Shown here one piece after another: positions 20,092-30,940 of a stretch of 64,000 bases of DNA. The DNA is from Wurfbainia villosa. Lineage: Eukaryota; Streptophyta; Magnoliopsida; Zingiberales; Zingiberaceae. The stretch is taken from contig CM045991.1 in NCBI GenBank assembly GCA_025175895.1, forward strand, positions 85,919,174 to 85,983,173. The letters are read 5' to 3'. The first letter of the stretch is position 1, and every line of letters starts with the position of its first letter. The translations under genes were made by a program, and so were the position numbers. The notes below the pieces were generated by a model. It had not been told where the DNA came from, ran no database searches, and saw only the letters and a program-made list of their open reading frames with translations.

Positions 20092-21781
20092 ATGCATCAT
20101 CAAGAGAAATTAGGATGGGATATCAACACACCTCCACCATATGACCAAGAAGATTTTCTGGCATGGAGGGTGAGAATTGAGACATTATTGATGATGGACA
20201 TAGAAGATTGGTTCATCATCATGGAAGGTTTTGAACCCCCTAGGGATAAGAAGGGAGATGTCCTAATATTGAAGAAGTGGACCCAAAAGCAATGCCTAAA
20301 GTTCAAGACCAAAGTTAAGGTAACAAAACTTTTAGAAGATTTGATACCTAATGATATTTTGTCTAGACTAGGTGAATATCAAGATGCCATGGAGCTTTGG
20401 AGCAAATTGGCAAAGTTCCATGAAGGACCATCACCAGCTTCAAGTGAAGAACAATCACAAGAAGCCGAAGAATGTTCATCGGCTCAAGAAGAGGAGGAGG
20501 TCGAAGAAACAAGCTCTTCCTCACAAGAAAGTGAGGATTCGAAAGCTGATAGAGAATCAACATCTGGATCGAGATCGGGATCGGTGGACGAAGAGGTAGA
20601 AATAGAAGAAGTCTCCACCTCTAGGATTGAGGGGGAGGATATTAGATCACCGGAGCAAGAGCAAAAAAATCCATCTGCCTCTTGGAGAGATGAAGAACTC
20701 ACTTCGGCCACCACCATTAACCTAGGTAACTCAAACACTTCAATTAATAATAAAAATCATATAATGTGTTTTGAAATGTAGGGAATATGGGCATTATAAG
20801 AGCAAGTGCCCTAAGAAGGTCAAGAAAAGTCAACCGACACCAAAACCTCAAAAAATCTCAAAGGATGTCAGAGCCCCAACCATTAGGAGCAAGGAGCATG
20901 TGGTGTGCTTCAAGTGCCACCAAAGAGGGTATTATAGGAGCCAATGCCCTAGGGGGAGGAAGAAAGGGCAAGGATGAGCTACACATGTAGGGGGAGCTAA
21001 GGCAAACCCTAAGGTAACCTCTAATTATGTTCCCTCCTTAATTAATAGGCAAAAGCATGCTAGTAAAAATATACTTTATTGCTTAGGAGCTAAATCATAT
21101 AACTTTAAAAATAAGGAGAAATTTGGGACTAATGTCCCTAGAAAAACTCTACCTAAGAAAAGTATTAGGAAAATAGAAGACCATTTAGGCATTAACCCTA
21201 GGAAGGGTAGGCATATGCCTAGGAAATGGAACAATGCCTAAAGATTAGATCAAAACTCAAAAATTGGGCAATTAGAGCTAGAAAATCAAGTTTTGAGGTC
21301 AAAACTTGAGAAAATGGAGAAGACCATTAGAAAGATGCAAAATTAAATACAAGGGTCAAATTGCCAAAATCTAGGGTTTAGGAGTCAAAGTCAAAGGCCT
21401 AGGAAATAAGAACCATCCAAAGGCAAGAAAGGTTTGGGTCACAAACCTAAGCCCAAGGGGACTTATCATAATGTTCCATTTGATTATGGAACACAACCTA
21501 GGTCTAGGAAAACCAAGGTCACAAGGGAAGTCATACCTAGAGTTGACCATGGTAAATGCCTAGTGGTTAGGGTTTCGAAGAAATCTAGGAAAGCCACTAA
21601 GAAGGTTACAAGGGGAGTCACCCCTAGATCTAACCTAGGCAAGACCCAAATGACCAAGGCTACCAAGCCTAAAAGGTTCATTAGGAGGGTATCTAGGGAG
21701 GTCATCCCTAAGGAATACCTAGTAAACCCAAGGAGCTCAAATAGATTTTGGGTTCCTATGAGCGTGATCGATTCACGCTAA
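20092..21781 (+). pseudogene. gag of copy C (frameshift and stops)
   Basis: Starts MHHQEKLGWDINTPPPYDQE and reads to about 20775, where one extra A (CATATAATGTGTTTTGAAATG) shifts the frame inside the first zinc knuckle. The frame resumes as CREYGHYKSKC. The second knuckle reads CFKCHQRGYYRSQC, its histidine replaced by tyrosine. In-frame stops follow at 20975 and near 21238, 21343 and 21407. The last part (21434-21781) is open: GHKPKPKGTYHNVPFDYGTQ, REVIPRVDHG, RGVTPRSNLG, REVIPKEYLV, NRFWVPMSVIDSR-stop. N-terminal half unlike copy B, closer to G and H. Confidence 0.88.
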
Positions 21782-23190
21782 ATGGTTTAGGGTGTGCCAA
21801 CTTTAAATGGATGGGTAGTTAACCTAACCATGGTAAAGGTGGCACTTTAGGTCATTTTCAAGGTTATGGGTACCTTGGAAATGTGATTTAAGGACTATTG
21901 GCATGACTTGAAGTCCCATGTATAAGGGAATCAAGTAGTGTTGTCTTAGAAAATTTATGAAACCCTAGTTTAGGATGAACAAAACCCACATCTCACATCA
22001 AATTGACATGTGTGTGTTTTCAAACACCCTAGACACATGTGAGATGATAGGAAATGAGTTAAGTTCAAGGTTCATAGTGTTTGCATCTAGATGAACTCAA
22101 ACTCATCTTATATCATGGGTGGATCATGGGGAAAGCTAGTGTGCAAGTCATGTGCATTGAGCCCATTGACCATGATCCAATATAGGTTTTCAAAAACATT
22201 TTAAAATTATTTTAGAAAACCTTGGTGTAGTCTATCTTTTGATAGAAGTCACCATTGATTATGTTGATACAAAGAGGGCTAAAAACATTGAAGATTTTCT
22301 TATTTTTGAACTTTGTATCAATTTCACTATTTTGTGGGTAAATTAATTTTCAAATATTTTTCACCCATTGTATTTGGTAAGTAGTATACGTATGAAGTTT
22401 TAAGATTTTTCAAAATACGTATATTTACTTATGTATTTTTAAATTTCGATTCTGATTTTTGATTTCTGTATTTTGTAGATATCAGTCGACTGCAACTTGA
22501 TAGCAATTGACTGATGCATAGGCAATGATCGTGACTATAATAGTCGATCGCGAGTGATTTCGAGTAAACAAGGTTGTTTAGCCCATGTTTCAGCTATGTT
22601 AGGTTACCCTAACTGCTCCTAACCCTAGGATATGCTTTGGAAAGTATTGGAAATGGTGAAAATCCATTGGATATGGATTTGGAGAGTTGTTTAAGGTGTG
22701 TATCAATTTTAAGGTATGTAAGAGTTCATGTCTGAACTTTTGCCCTTAATGTTGATGGTTTAGTGTTCCTATAGGCTTAGGGACTCTCTAAGGACATTGT
22801 TGGTGTAATGGTCAAGGGAGAGCAAGCCTTTAGGGGGAGGTATCCATCATGCGATGATGGATGTGTTCTTCTTCATGAGGGGAAGAAATGGGAATGTGAG
22901 ATGCCCAATTTGGAAATTGGGAGAGTTTATAGGAAGCCTCTCTTAAGTGATATTGGACTTATCACTAGGAAGAGTGAAGGCATCCTAGGTGTTTTTGGAC
23001 CAAGGGGAAGACTGTAAGATCTCATTGAGATATGAGACATTGACCTCCTTGAGGAGAACCTTTTTGATGTATGTCAAAAAGGGAGAGAATTTATGGGATT
23101 ACCAATTTGGAACAATTGGTAAGGAGATTTGAGTTAGGTGGCCTAACTCAAAGGTGTTTGGTTTTTGTCAAACATCAAAAAGGGGGAGAT
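21782..23190 (+). other. conserved non-coding region of copy C
   Basis: Shorter than in other copies: the part with the ATGACATCAT words is missing between the gag end and 21890. It keeps the structured segment (22224-22321) and purine tracts CAAGGGAGAG (22812), TTAGGGGGAGG (22831) and CAAAAAGGGGGAG (23175) at the LTR edge. Confidence 0.75.
22224..22321 (+). ncRNA. conserved structured segment (copy C)
   Basis: Hairpin 1 GGTG..CTATCTTTTGATAG..CACC (22224-22253), then stem 2 with TTGATACAAAG (22264-22274) and CTTTGTATCAA (22311-22321). The 98-base length equals that of copies A and H. Confidence 0.55.
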
Positions 23191-24693
23191 TGTTGGTGTA
23201 ATCGCCCAGTCATGATTGACCAGACTCGAGTTGGACTCGAGTAGTGTTTTCATGTTTGACAATGTTTTGGGGAGATTATTGGTGCAATCGACCCGGGTCA
23301 TGATTGATTGGACTCGAGTTTGACTCGAGTGGTATTTTGATATTTGATGATGGTTTAACCATTGTTTGACTATATGGTTGACATGGGGTTGACCATATGA
23401 TGGAGAAGTCCAAGTCTTGTGTACTTGGCATGAAAAGTCTAAGTCATGGGTACTTGGCATGGAAAGTCCAAGCATGGATCTTGGCAAGGGAAAGTTCAAG
23501 CTTGAGTCTTGACAAATGGAAAGTCCAACATGGGTTGGCAAGGGAAGTCCAAGGGTTGATATTGGCGGTGTAAAGTCCAAGGGTAGAGTCTTAGCAGCAT
23601 ATGCCCAATGGTTGGCGGCGTAAAGTCCAAGCGGAAGTCTTGGCAGCGTAAGACCAATGTGCCTTGGCGGTATAGACCACGTTAGCATGACAATAGCTGA
23701 TGGAAGCACCTGAAGGCTAGCATATGGATGAACAAATTATGGATGACTTAGAGGGATCCGATAGGTGTGAGGCTGACGGAGGTGGCTAGAAGGCTTAGGT
23801 CTAAGCTAAGGGTAGTCTAGCAAGTATGAGGGCATCATACTTGGTGTTAAAACCTCATGGATGAGGTTTTCAGTCGATTGATAGGAGTCGATTAGAGTTC
23901 CACTACAAGAAATGGCCTGACAGTCGACTGCTAGCATTGGGCAGTCGACTGATGGCCTGATCAATTCACTACTATGGATGGAAGTCGATTGATGGTAAAG
24001 TTTTTGGGAACAAAAAGTTTTCGAGTCGACTATTAGGGTTTGACAGTCGATTGATGGTATGATCAGTCGACTGATGGCCTATCCATTGGAACTTATCTAA
24101 CGTGGCTCAGGCCATTGTGAGATAACGGCTACAGGAGCAGTCGACTGATGGTCTCGATCAATTGACTGTTAGGCGAAATCCAGTCTGAATGCAGGTTATA
24201 AAAGCAGCTTGTGGAAAAGATTTTTTCCATGGTTCTTTGAGCCGATTTGGAGGGGATTTGCTGCTGCAATCTAGACCTTCAAGGCTGCTCTCAAGCAACC
24301 AAAAGCAAGCACTCAAGTTCACATTGTGTAAAATTTTCTTTACTTTTATTTCTGTAGTTTATTTGTATTAGCTTGTATTCATTTCTTATTATTGTAAGAA
24401 CTGTTATGAGAGGTTTCCTCCACCTCCGGATTGTTCGGAGAAGGAGTGTTTATTGTTTAGTGGTGTTTGGCATCGCTAGGGCTCATTCGAGCCCAACCCT
24501 TGGAGTAGGAACCTTGAAATTTAGAACCACGTTATATTTTTGTGTTGTGATTGTGTAGTTGTCTCTATATTCGTATTCTAGTTTGTATTTCCGGTGCACT
24601 AACTGAATTGTAGAGACGAATGAGATCGAAATTCATCAAGCAACGAAATGCTATTCACCCCCCCCCCCTCTAGCAATGATCAATTCCCCAACA
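23191..24693 (+). repeat. 3' LTR of copy C
   Basis: TGTTGGTGTAATCGCCC to ATTCCCCAACA, 1503 bases. A second start, GGAGATTATTGGTGCAATCG, lies 86 bases in at 23277, matching the 5' LTR's duplicated edge. TATAAAAG at 24197-24204. Flanked on the right by TGTCA. Confidence 0.93.
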
Positions 24694-24698
24694 TGTCA

Positions 24699-25321
24699 TG
24701 TGTCTCTTAGCACTTGGGAGGCTTCAAACGGTGGATAGAATGTCTTACATGGTGGACAAAGAGTGTTTGCTATGCCGAGGTCAAAATGAGTTGAATGAGC
24801 ACTTGTTGTTTGACTGCCCCATCACGCGTGCTTTATGGGGAAAAGTTAAAGGCTGGATAGATATTCAATATGTGGTACAATCGTCATCGGAGTTATTTCA
24901 CATTTTGGGACAACATTACAAAGGCAAGGGTAGGAGGATGAAAGCTCGATATCCAGGCATCTCGTGCATGGTATATGTATTATGGGAAGCCCGGAATAGA
25001 TGCTGATTTGAAGGGTTGCACCTGGATGTTGGTCGAATGTTTCGCAAAGTCCAAATTCATGTATATCACTTCATGGATGGATAGGAGATGTGATTGGGAG
25101 TATTCACTTGCTTGAGTTAATGTGTCGCTTTGTACTAGCATGTAATAGGTGGCGAGGGAGAGTTTGTTTTATGCTTCATGATGTATCTATGTGATGTGTG
25201 CTGGAATTGCTTGTATGTGTGCAAATCTCATGTCTAGGGGTTGATTGGGAATGGTAGGTGTACATACCTCATGTGTAGAGGTTGCTAGACTTGGTTTGGT
25301 TGGAAGATTGTGGTCGTTGAT

Positions 25322-25360
<39 letters not shown>

Positions 25361-25377
25361 ACCTATTTCAAAAAAAA
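24699..25377 (+). pseudogene. LINE ORF2 C-terminus and 3' end (right part)
   Basis: Continues the LINE frame broken at 18476: CLLALGRLQTVDRMSYMVDK, then CLLCRGQNELNEHLLFDCPI and TRALWGKVKGW. This is the zinc-binding domain (zf-RVT type, C-x2-C ... H-x4-C) at the end of plant LINE RTs. A TGA at about 25004 is followed by more degraded coding sequence. The 3' end has a (TG)n run and an A9 tract at 25370-25378, so the LINE ends there. Confidence 0.85.
25324..25358. repeat. (TG)n microsatellite near the LINE 3' end
   Basis: A TG dinucleotide run of 35 bases just before the A-rich tail. Confidence 0.95.
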
Positions 25378-25453
25378 ATTGTATTTGTCTTATATGTGGA
25401 TGACATTTTACTTATAATAAATATTCAAGATCTATTATATGAAACCAAGTCAT
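25378..25453 (+). pseudogene. copia reverse transcriptase scrap with YVDD
   Basis: Seventy-six bases read IVFVLYVDDILLIINIQDLL and then YETKS, the active-site region of a copia RT. It lies between the LINE A-tail and the LTR fragment K, so it is probably the DNA into which both were inserted. The matching left part was not found upstream of the LINE. Confidence 0.65.
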
Positions 25454-25849
25454 TATTGGTGCAATCGGCCTAGATCACGACTGACCAGACTCGAGTTTAA
25501 CTCGAGTAGTATTTTGATATTTGACAAAATGATTGATAATGTGATTATCATGGAAAGTTCAAGTCATCGGTACTTAGCAATTGAGAAGTCCAAGCATGGT
25601 CTTGACATGGAAAGTCCAAGCATAGATCTTGGTGTGAAAAGTCCAAGCATGGGTCTTGACAATGATAAAGTCCAAGTCATGGGCACTTGGAAATTAGAAA
25701 GTCCAAGCATGGGTCTTGGCAATGGTAAAGTCTAAGTCATGGGTACTTGGCAAGGAAAGTCCAAAGGTATAGTCTTGGCAGCATAAGTCCAAGTTGTAGT
25801 TGTGGCAGCATAAGTTCATTGTTTGGCGACGTAAAGTCCAAGCGTTTGT
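25454..25849 (+). repeat. LTR fragment K of the gag-only family
   Basis: Starts TATTGGTGCAATCGGCC and runs through the minisatellite part (units of GTCCAAGCATGGGTCTTGG). Cut at 25850 by the Athila LTR. The remainder of this LTR is not on the far side of the Athila, where a minus-strand copy (D) lies instead. Confidence 0.85.
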
Positions 25850-27238
25850 TGATGCACACAAACGCGACCTCAAATCTCGTGACGGAGACTGTCGAGGACT
25901 CGAAGTGCATTCTCGTGCTCAACGCCCGCAAGTGCATGGATGTCGTCAAGTAATAAAAAGATTATCGATCCTACAGGGACTAAGATTCAAGTACCGATTT
26001 GCTCAGTGGATGTTATTGTTCGGGACTAGACTCTAAAGGTTGCAATTAGGAGGGTTGTCAGCGGTCCTAACTCGAATATGGTGTCACACAGAGGAAAAGA
26101 AGGGTCGCTATGGGTCTTTAAATGGATTCTAGAATTTTGGTTTTGTTTGTGTGTCGCGGAACACGTTGTCAATTGGGTTTTGCTTAGGTTTCTAGTTATG
26201 GTTTTGTGGAAAGGACATCATACACTCCCCAGTGAGCCTTGGCGTCTATTGGAAGCTACCTCTACCATCCCGAGTCAACCCCGGCTTTAGGGGCCGGGAT
26301 AGTCGGTGCGAGGATTTGAATCGATCCTGCGACGAGTCAAAAGCGAGGCTCATTTCCTACTCTATCGCATCCTTCTACCCACAATTACAGTGATGAGGCC
26401 AACCCTTAGGTCCTCTCTTTAATTCCCTAAATCTTTGATACAAGGGTTGTCACCCCTCGTGTCGATTACTAGAAAACCAAAACGATAACTATAGATCTAA
26501 ACCAAAACACCAATTGCAAATATAAATTCAAGAATGAAAAGATATTTGAATTAACATATTCCGACTCAACACAAACTACTCTCTAATCCTAGAATCAGAG
26601 AGTCTACTCTATAGATACGAGAGAAGAAACACAAGACATGATCATATCCGTATAAACAATAAAATTTATGCAAAGAATAGGATTTACAATGCAATGTAGG
26701 TCTTCTCCTCGGCATTGAAGTACAGAATCTTGACCTCCAGTGGCGTTCTTCCTCCCCGTTGCGAGTTCCCGAAGCTTTTCAGGGCTTCGAAGTGTCATCC
26801 CAATTGTCGTGCCTCTCTCCTAGGCTTTGGGTGGAGCTTTCCTTATACAGACATCACGTCGGATCGCTGCGAAATCTTGAAAAAACCCTAGTCGCGTCAA
26901 TTTGCTGGGCCACCACACGGCCGTGTGAAAACACATGGTCTGGCCGTGTGTTAGGCTATGACAGTCATTTTTCGCCCTCTGATCACGATCGTGTGTGGGC
27001 ACACGCCCTGATGTGTTCCCTTCTGCGTCCAACTACCAAATGTCTTCTTTTGCTTCGAAATTGCACCGTTTTTCCTATGAAATGCTATGCTGCACACAAA
27101 AGTAAATAGAGTAGATCTCCGAAACTGAAAATAGGAAATTCATGCAACATAATGTAAAATATGCATGAAACGAATATAAAATGCTATGAGATGTGAGCGA
27201 AAATTACTCCTAAAACCCTATATGTTTTGCTCACATCA
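25850..27238 (-). repeat. 3' LTR of the Athila element
   Basis: On the minus strand TGATGTGAGCAAAAC to TGTGTGCATCA, ends TGATG/CATCA, 1389 bases. Matches the 5' LTR 32675-33860 and the LTR of the second Athila at 61897-63261. It contains a GGCCGTGTG/CACACGG motif group at about 26918-27008. Confidence 0.92.
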
Positions 27239-28193
27239 ATTCTCCCAAACTTAAATCTTTGCTTTTCCTCAAGCAAATCTCACTGCCATGAAATTTTAAA
27301 AGGTATTTTTCCATGCTTAGCATGTTAACTAGATTTATCAAGTGGTATTTGCAATCAAAGCAAAATAGATATGTTCTAGAAATTCACTAAGTTAGCTCCT
27401 CGTGCTCGTGCTAAGCGAATCTTCTTACGGGATACTCGTTCCATGGTGAGTTAATTCATCATCCTATAGCTTTCCTAAGGTCTCCAGCTCTTAGGCACTT
27501 ACCTGCCCAAAGCGAGGGTCATTCCCTAGATCTAGCACAAAGTCTCAAAGGCGTGCTCGGTATTGAGAGAAATTGGTAGGTGTTTCTCCAATAACCTAAC
27601 TCGGTCTCAAAGGGGTACCTAACCATTTCCACCCACGACAACTATTTTTTATCCCTCATAATTTTTTTTCTTCTTTCTTTTCTTTTTCATTTCTTTTTCT
27701 CTCTCTCTTTTTTCTTTTATTTTTCAGCTCACTGGGATTTTGATTTTTTTTGAATGGGCTTACACAATCCGAGCATCTCTAGTAACTAAAATGCTAAACT
27801 AGGGGTCACCTATGGATTCCAATGTACTAGACTACTGAGATGAATCATAACTAGGTATGTACTAAACTCTCCCTTTCAAAAAGTTTGTCATGTGTATGTG
27901 TAAAATAAAAGTTAACCAGTGTTAGTCTAGAATATTCATTTAAAGCCAATAAAATAAAATACCACGAGATAAATGAAATTACACTACTCATGGAAATAAC
28001 TCATGAAGAAGACTTTTAAAAATACTACTGAGGCAACTTATAGGTAGTAAAAACTAAGTGCTAAAAGAAACTAAACAACTAATGCATGAATAAATGAATG
28101 CTAACCAAAATACAAACATTAGGAAAGAAACTACTGCTAGAAACAAAACAAAACTTGGGGTCCCTCCCCCCCATACTTAAGTGAAGCATACCT
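27239..28193 (-). other. non-coding region between ORF1 and 3' LTR of the Athila element
   Basis: No gene. The minus strand has the polypurine tract AGTTTGGGAGAATT (27253-27240) touching the LTR, and a long purine-rich run (pyrimidines on the plus strand, 27663-27725). The same region is at 63262-64000 in the second Athila. Confidence 0.75.
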
Positions 28194-29738
28194 TTAGTAT
28201 GCTAGACGAGGTGGAAAGTCTGGTAGCCTCGGCATCTCGGGGTCCTGGGAGAACCTGTTGTTGAGCCACTGATGCCACATGTACATGTGGTCGATCTGAG
28301 AGATGGTGGATGCAACGGTTGCTCGGTGCTATTCCTTCCTAGCCCACTATGCCTTCTGGGCTCACATATGCTGTCGCATCTCCTGATGGTAGGTCTCCTT
28401 CGCATGGCGATGGGTAACCTCTTCCTGGAAGTAGATGCGGGCCTCGTCGTAGAACTCCTCGGCAGGTTGGAAGTGCTCCCGGAAGCCCTAAAACTCCTCC
28501 TGCATGTAGGCACTCTGCTCTTCCCATCGTTGTCTCTGTGTCTACTGCTCGGCATATATGTCATCGAGGTGCGATCGAAACTCCAAAAAATCATAGGCAG
28601 ATGTACCTGTATCCTGCTCAAAAGTAGAAAAAGGTGGTGGTGTAGGTGTAGGCTCATGTCGATGTGGACTAGGTGGGCTCCTATGCATGTGTAGACTGGA
28701 GGGAGAGTAATGCAAAGGGGGAGAAATGGGCACCAATGTGGATGGTCCCTCATATGGAGGGGACTACACTATCAGGTTTAAGCGCCAGTTGGCACGTGTG
28801 GTGATGGTGGTACGATCGAGGTCGGGGAGCCTAAGGGTCGTCAGGTTTTTCCTTACAACGCATAAGGAGTGTCCTTCTCTTACAATCATCTTCATGGCCA
28901 TACACACTCCCAGGTCGATCCTAGGGCTCCCCTCTATGCTATCTAGTGCAGTGTAGTCGTACCTCATACTATGGCAAATGTGGGTGAGCAGGCCCCCCAC
29001 ATTAATCTCTCCTCTCGCTGCTTTGCCCATTTTCACTAAGTGTCTAATAAAATGGGACCCTACATCGATGCTACTCCTTTCTTGTAGCATGTTCCATAGG
29101 CAAAGCAGCTTGCTAGCTCTCACTACACCGTCACTCTCCCCATAACCAAAAATAGTACTTGCCATGATTCGATGGAGGTATCGGAAAATGGGGTTTTGGA
29201 GGCGTGATGCTTTGGCTCTAGAAGGGTCGTAAGCTTGCTCTCCTGTCAATTCAATCCAAAAGATTCGAGAGTTAAACCCAATAGGGGTTCTTCTCTCTCC
29301 CCCACTAGGCAAGCCTAAGCATGTATTCCATTTGTGTAGTGTCCATTCATGCTCAATGTTAAATATCCTAAATGTAATCCTTCCCTCTTCGCTCTCTCTA
29401 CCCGTTAAAACTTCCGCTTCTAAAGAACTTAAAAATTCTAAAACTACCCTAGGATAGGTTGGGTGTCTTATCCCCATTATCTCTCCCCACCGTATTTTTG
29501 CAAATAGGGCTTGAATGTCACCCAACAACCCTAAGGATTCTAGTAAATCCTCATCCAGATACCTAGTTGCAGTGATTTTACGAGTAAAAAGTATGTTATA
29601 TCTATCCCTATGCTCATTGTTGCGAAAAAGAAAGGTTGGTAGGGTGTTACCTTCCTCTGGAGCTTGAGGGGCATCGATTCTCCTTCCTCGTCGCTCCAAA
29701 GCACTGGATCGAGATACCACTTGCTTGGTCCTCCTCAT
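28194..29738 (-). pseudogene. ATHILA ORF-1 type protein (six internal stops)
   Basis: Minus-strand frame starting MRRTKQVVSRSSALERRGRR. It is open for 324 codons to a TAG at 28766-28764 and continues in the same frame to TAA at 28196-28194, 514 codons in all. Recognisable plant Athila ORF1 features: FLFRNNEHRDRYNILFTRKI, LLESLGLLGDI, YPRVVLEFLSSLEAEV, GRITFRIFNIEHEWTL, CLGLPSGGE. After the first stop come a Pro-rich stretch and a charged helical part (FLEFRSHLDDIYAEQ, QPAEEFYDEARIYFQEEVTH). Five later in-frame stops, mostly TAG, fit C-to-T decay. Function in Athila elements is unknown. Confidence 0.82.
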
Positions 29739-30209
29739 CCTTGCTTCTTTTGGCTTCCTTGAAGGTTGGAAAAGCTTCTAGGTGGTGGGGATGAAAGATC
29801 CACACGACTAGGGCAAGAAAAATTGAAACACACGGTGCGTTTGGGGCAAAAATGCACGGCATGCCCTTTTTAACCTCGCACGACATGGCCATGTGAAAAC
29901 ACATGGTCAGGCCATGTGCGCCTCGGGTTAGTCGAGCATGGCCGTGGGAAAACACACGGCCAAACCATGTGTCCCCTATTTCTCTCCTTTTGTGCACAAC
30001 GGTCTGAATTTTCTCACATGCTTCGCCGTGTAAGCTAAAAATTGATTTTATTTTTACCTAGCAAGTTCTTTTTGGTCCTAATGCTAAATGAAATGGAAAT
30101 CAAAGTTCAAATTAACCAAATGAATGCAATACAATCAAAAGAAAACCTAAAAAACTAAACTTGGGTTGCCTCCCAAGAAGTGCTTTGTTTAAGGTCGTTT
30201 AGATCGATC
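29739..30209 (-). other. spacer between protease and ORF1 in the Athila element
   Basis: No pol sequence. It holds repeats of a GGCCATGTG...CACATGG motif (29880-29970) also found in the LTRs, and a TTGGGTTGCCTCCCAAG word (30163-30179) with a short inverted repeat. The RT, RNase H and integrase expected here are absent. Confidence 0.7.
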
Positions 30210-30940
30210 ATACTCCATTATCAACCTCGCTCTGGAGGTTATGTGAACCTCCATTCATCCGTCTCGATGTCTTTATATACGATTTCCTCCTTAGCTCTAG
30301 CTGGAATCACGTACTTCCCTGACGCGGGTCCGTGACCTCCCATACCAGCAAAGCTCAAATTCCATCTCATCCTCTCCCACTTTTAAGGTCAGCTTGTGAT
30401 TCCTTACATCAATGACCATTCCGGTAGTTGCTAAAAATGGTCGCCCAAGGATGACAGGTATCTCGGATCCTCTTCCATCTCCATGACCACAAAGTCGGTT
30501 GGAAGTGTAAAGTCCCCACCTTTACAGTGCACATCTTCTAGAATCCTCAAGGGTATCGGTATGTGTGGTCACCATGTGGTGAATTTTAAATTTCCTAACC
30601 CTAGCTTTTTGCATAAGGTATAGGGTATCAGGCTTACACTCGCGCCCAAGTCATAGAAGGCTTTTCTAATCAGGGTTGTCCCTATATAACATGGAATATA
30701 GAAGCTCCTCGGATCTTTTAGTTTCTAAGAAGTCTCGTTCCGGAGAATAGCGCTCAATTCCTCCGTGAGGACCACTGTTTCAGCCTTTTCAACCTTCCTA
30801 CGATGTGCCAGAATATCTTTCATGAATCTTGCAAACTGAGGCATTTGGTGCAGCGCTTCGAGTATCGGTACCTCTACTGAGATCAACTTCAGCATGTCCA
30901 GAAATTTACAAAACTCAGCATCCTTCTTCGCATTAGTCAA
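30210..30940 (-). pseudogene. Athila gag C-terminus and aspartic protease
   Basis: Begins TNAKKDAEFCKFLDMLKLIS, EALHQMPQFARFMKDILAHR, VVLTEELSAILRN, the usual segment before gypsy protease. After a frame break at 30727 come FYIPCYIGTTLIRKAFYDLG and ASVSLIPYTLCKKLGLGKFK, with DLGAS as the protease active-site motif, and PVILGRPFLATTGMVIDVRN. Several frameshifts. Domain order matches Athila/Tat-type gypsy. Confidence 0.8.

Larger units (their letters stand above)
18477..24693 (+). mobile_element. complete gag-only LTR retrotransposon copy C
   Basis: 5' LTR 18477-20019, PBS 20022-20033, gag 20092-21781, non-coding 21782-23190, 3' LTR 23191-24693. 6217 bases. Inserted into a LINE with a 5-base duplication. 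Its LTRs have an extra start-like unit at the outer edge. It carries no enzyme genes. Confidence 0.93.

Noticed and set aside
26759..27109. 116-codon plus-strand frame in the Athila LTR
   Set aside because: Antisense within an LTR, interrupted in the matching LTRs at 33550-33860 and 62750-63110.
28272..28694. 140-codon plus-strand frame opposite ORF1
   Set aside because: It lies antisense to the recognisable ATHILA ORF1 C-terminal part and has no domain of its own; a shadow frame. The minus-strand frame 28202-28753 is another.
28194..29738. Envelope-like gene of the Athila element
   Set aside because: The protein matches the style of ATHILA ORF-1. I see no signal peptide, fusion peptide or transmembrane anchor to support an envelope call.
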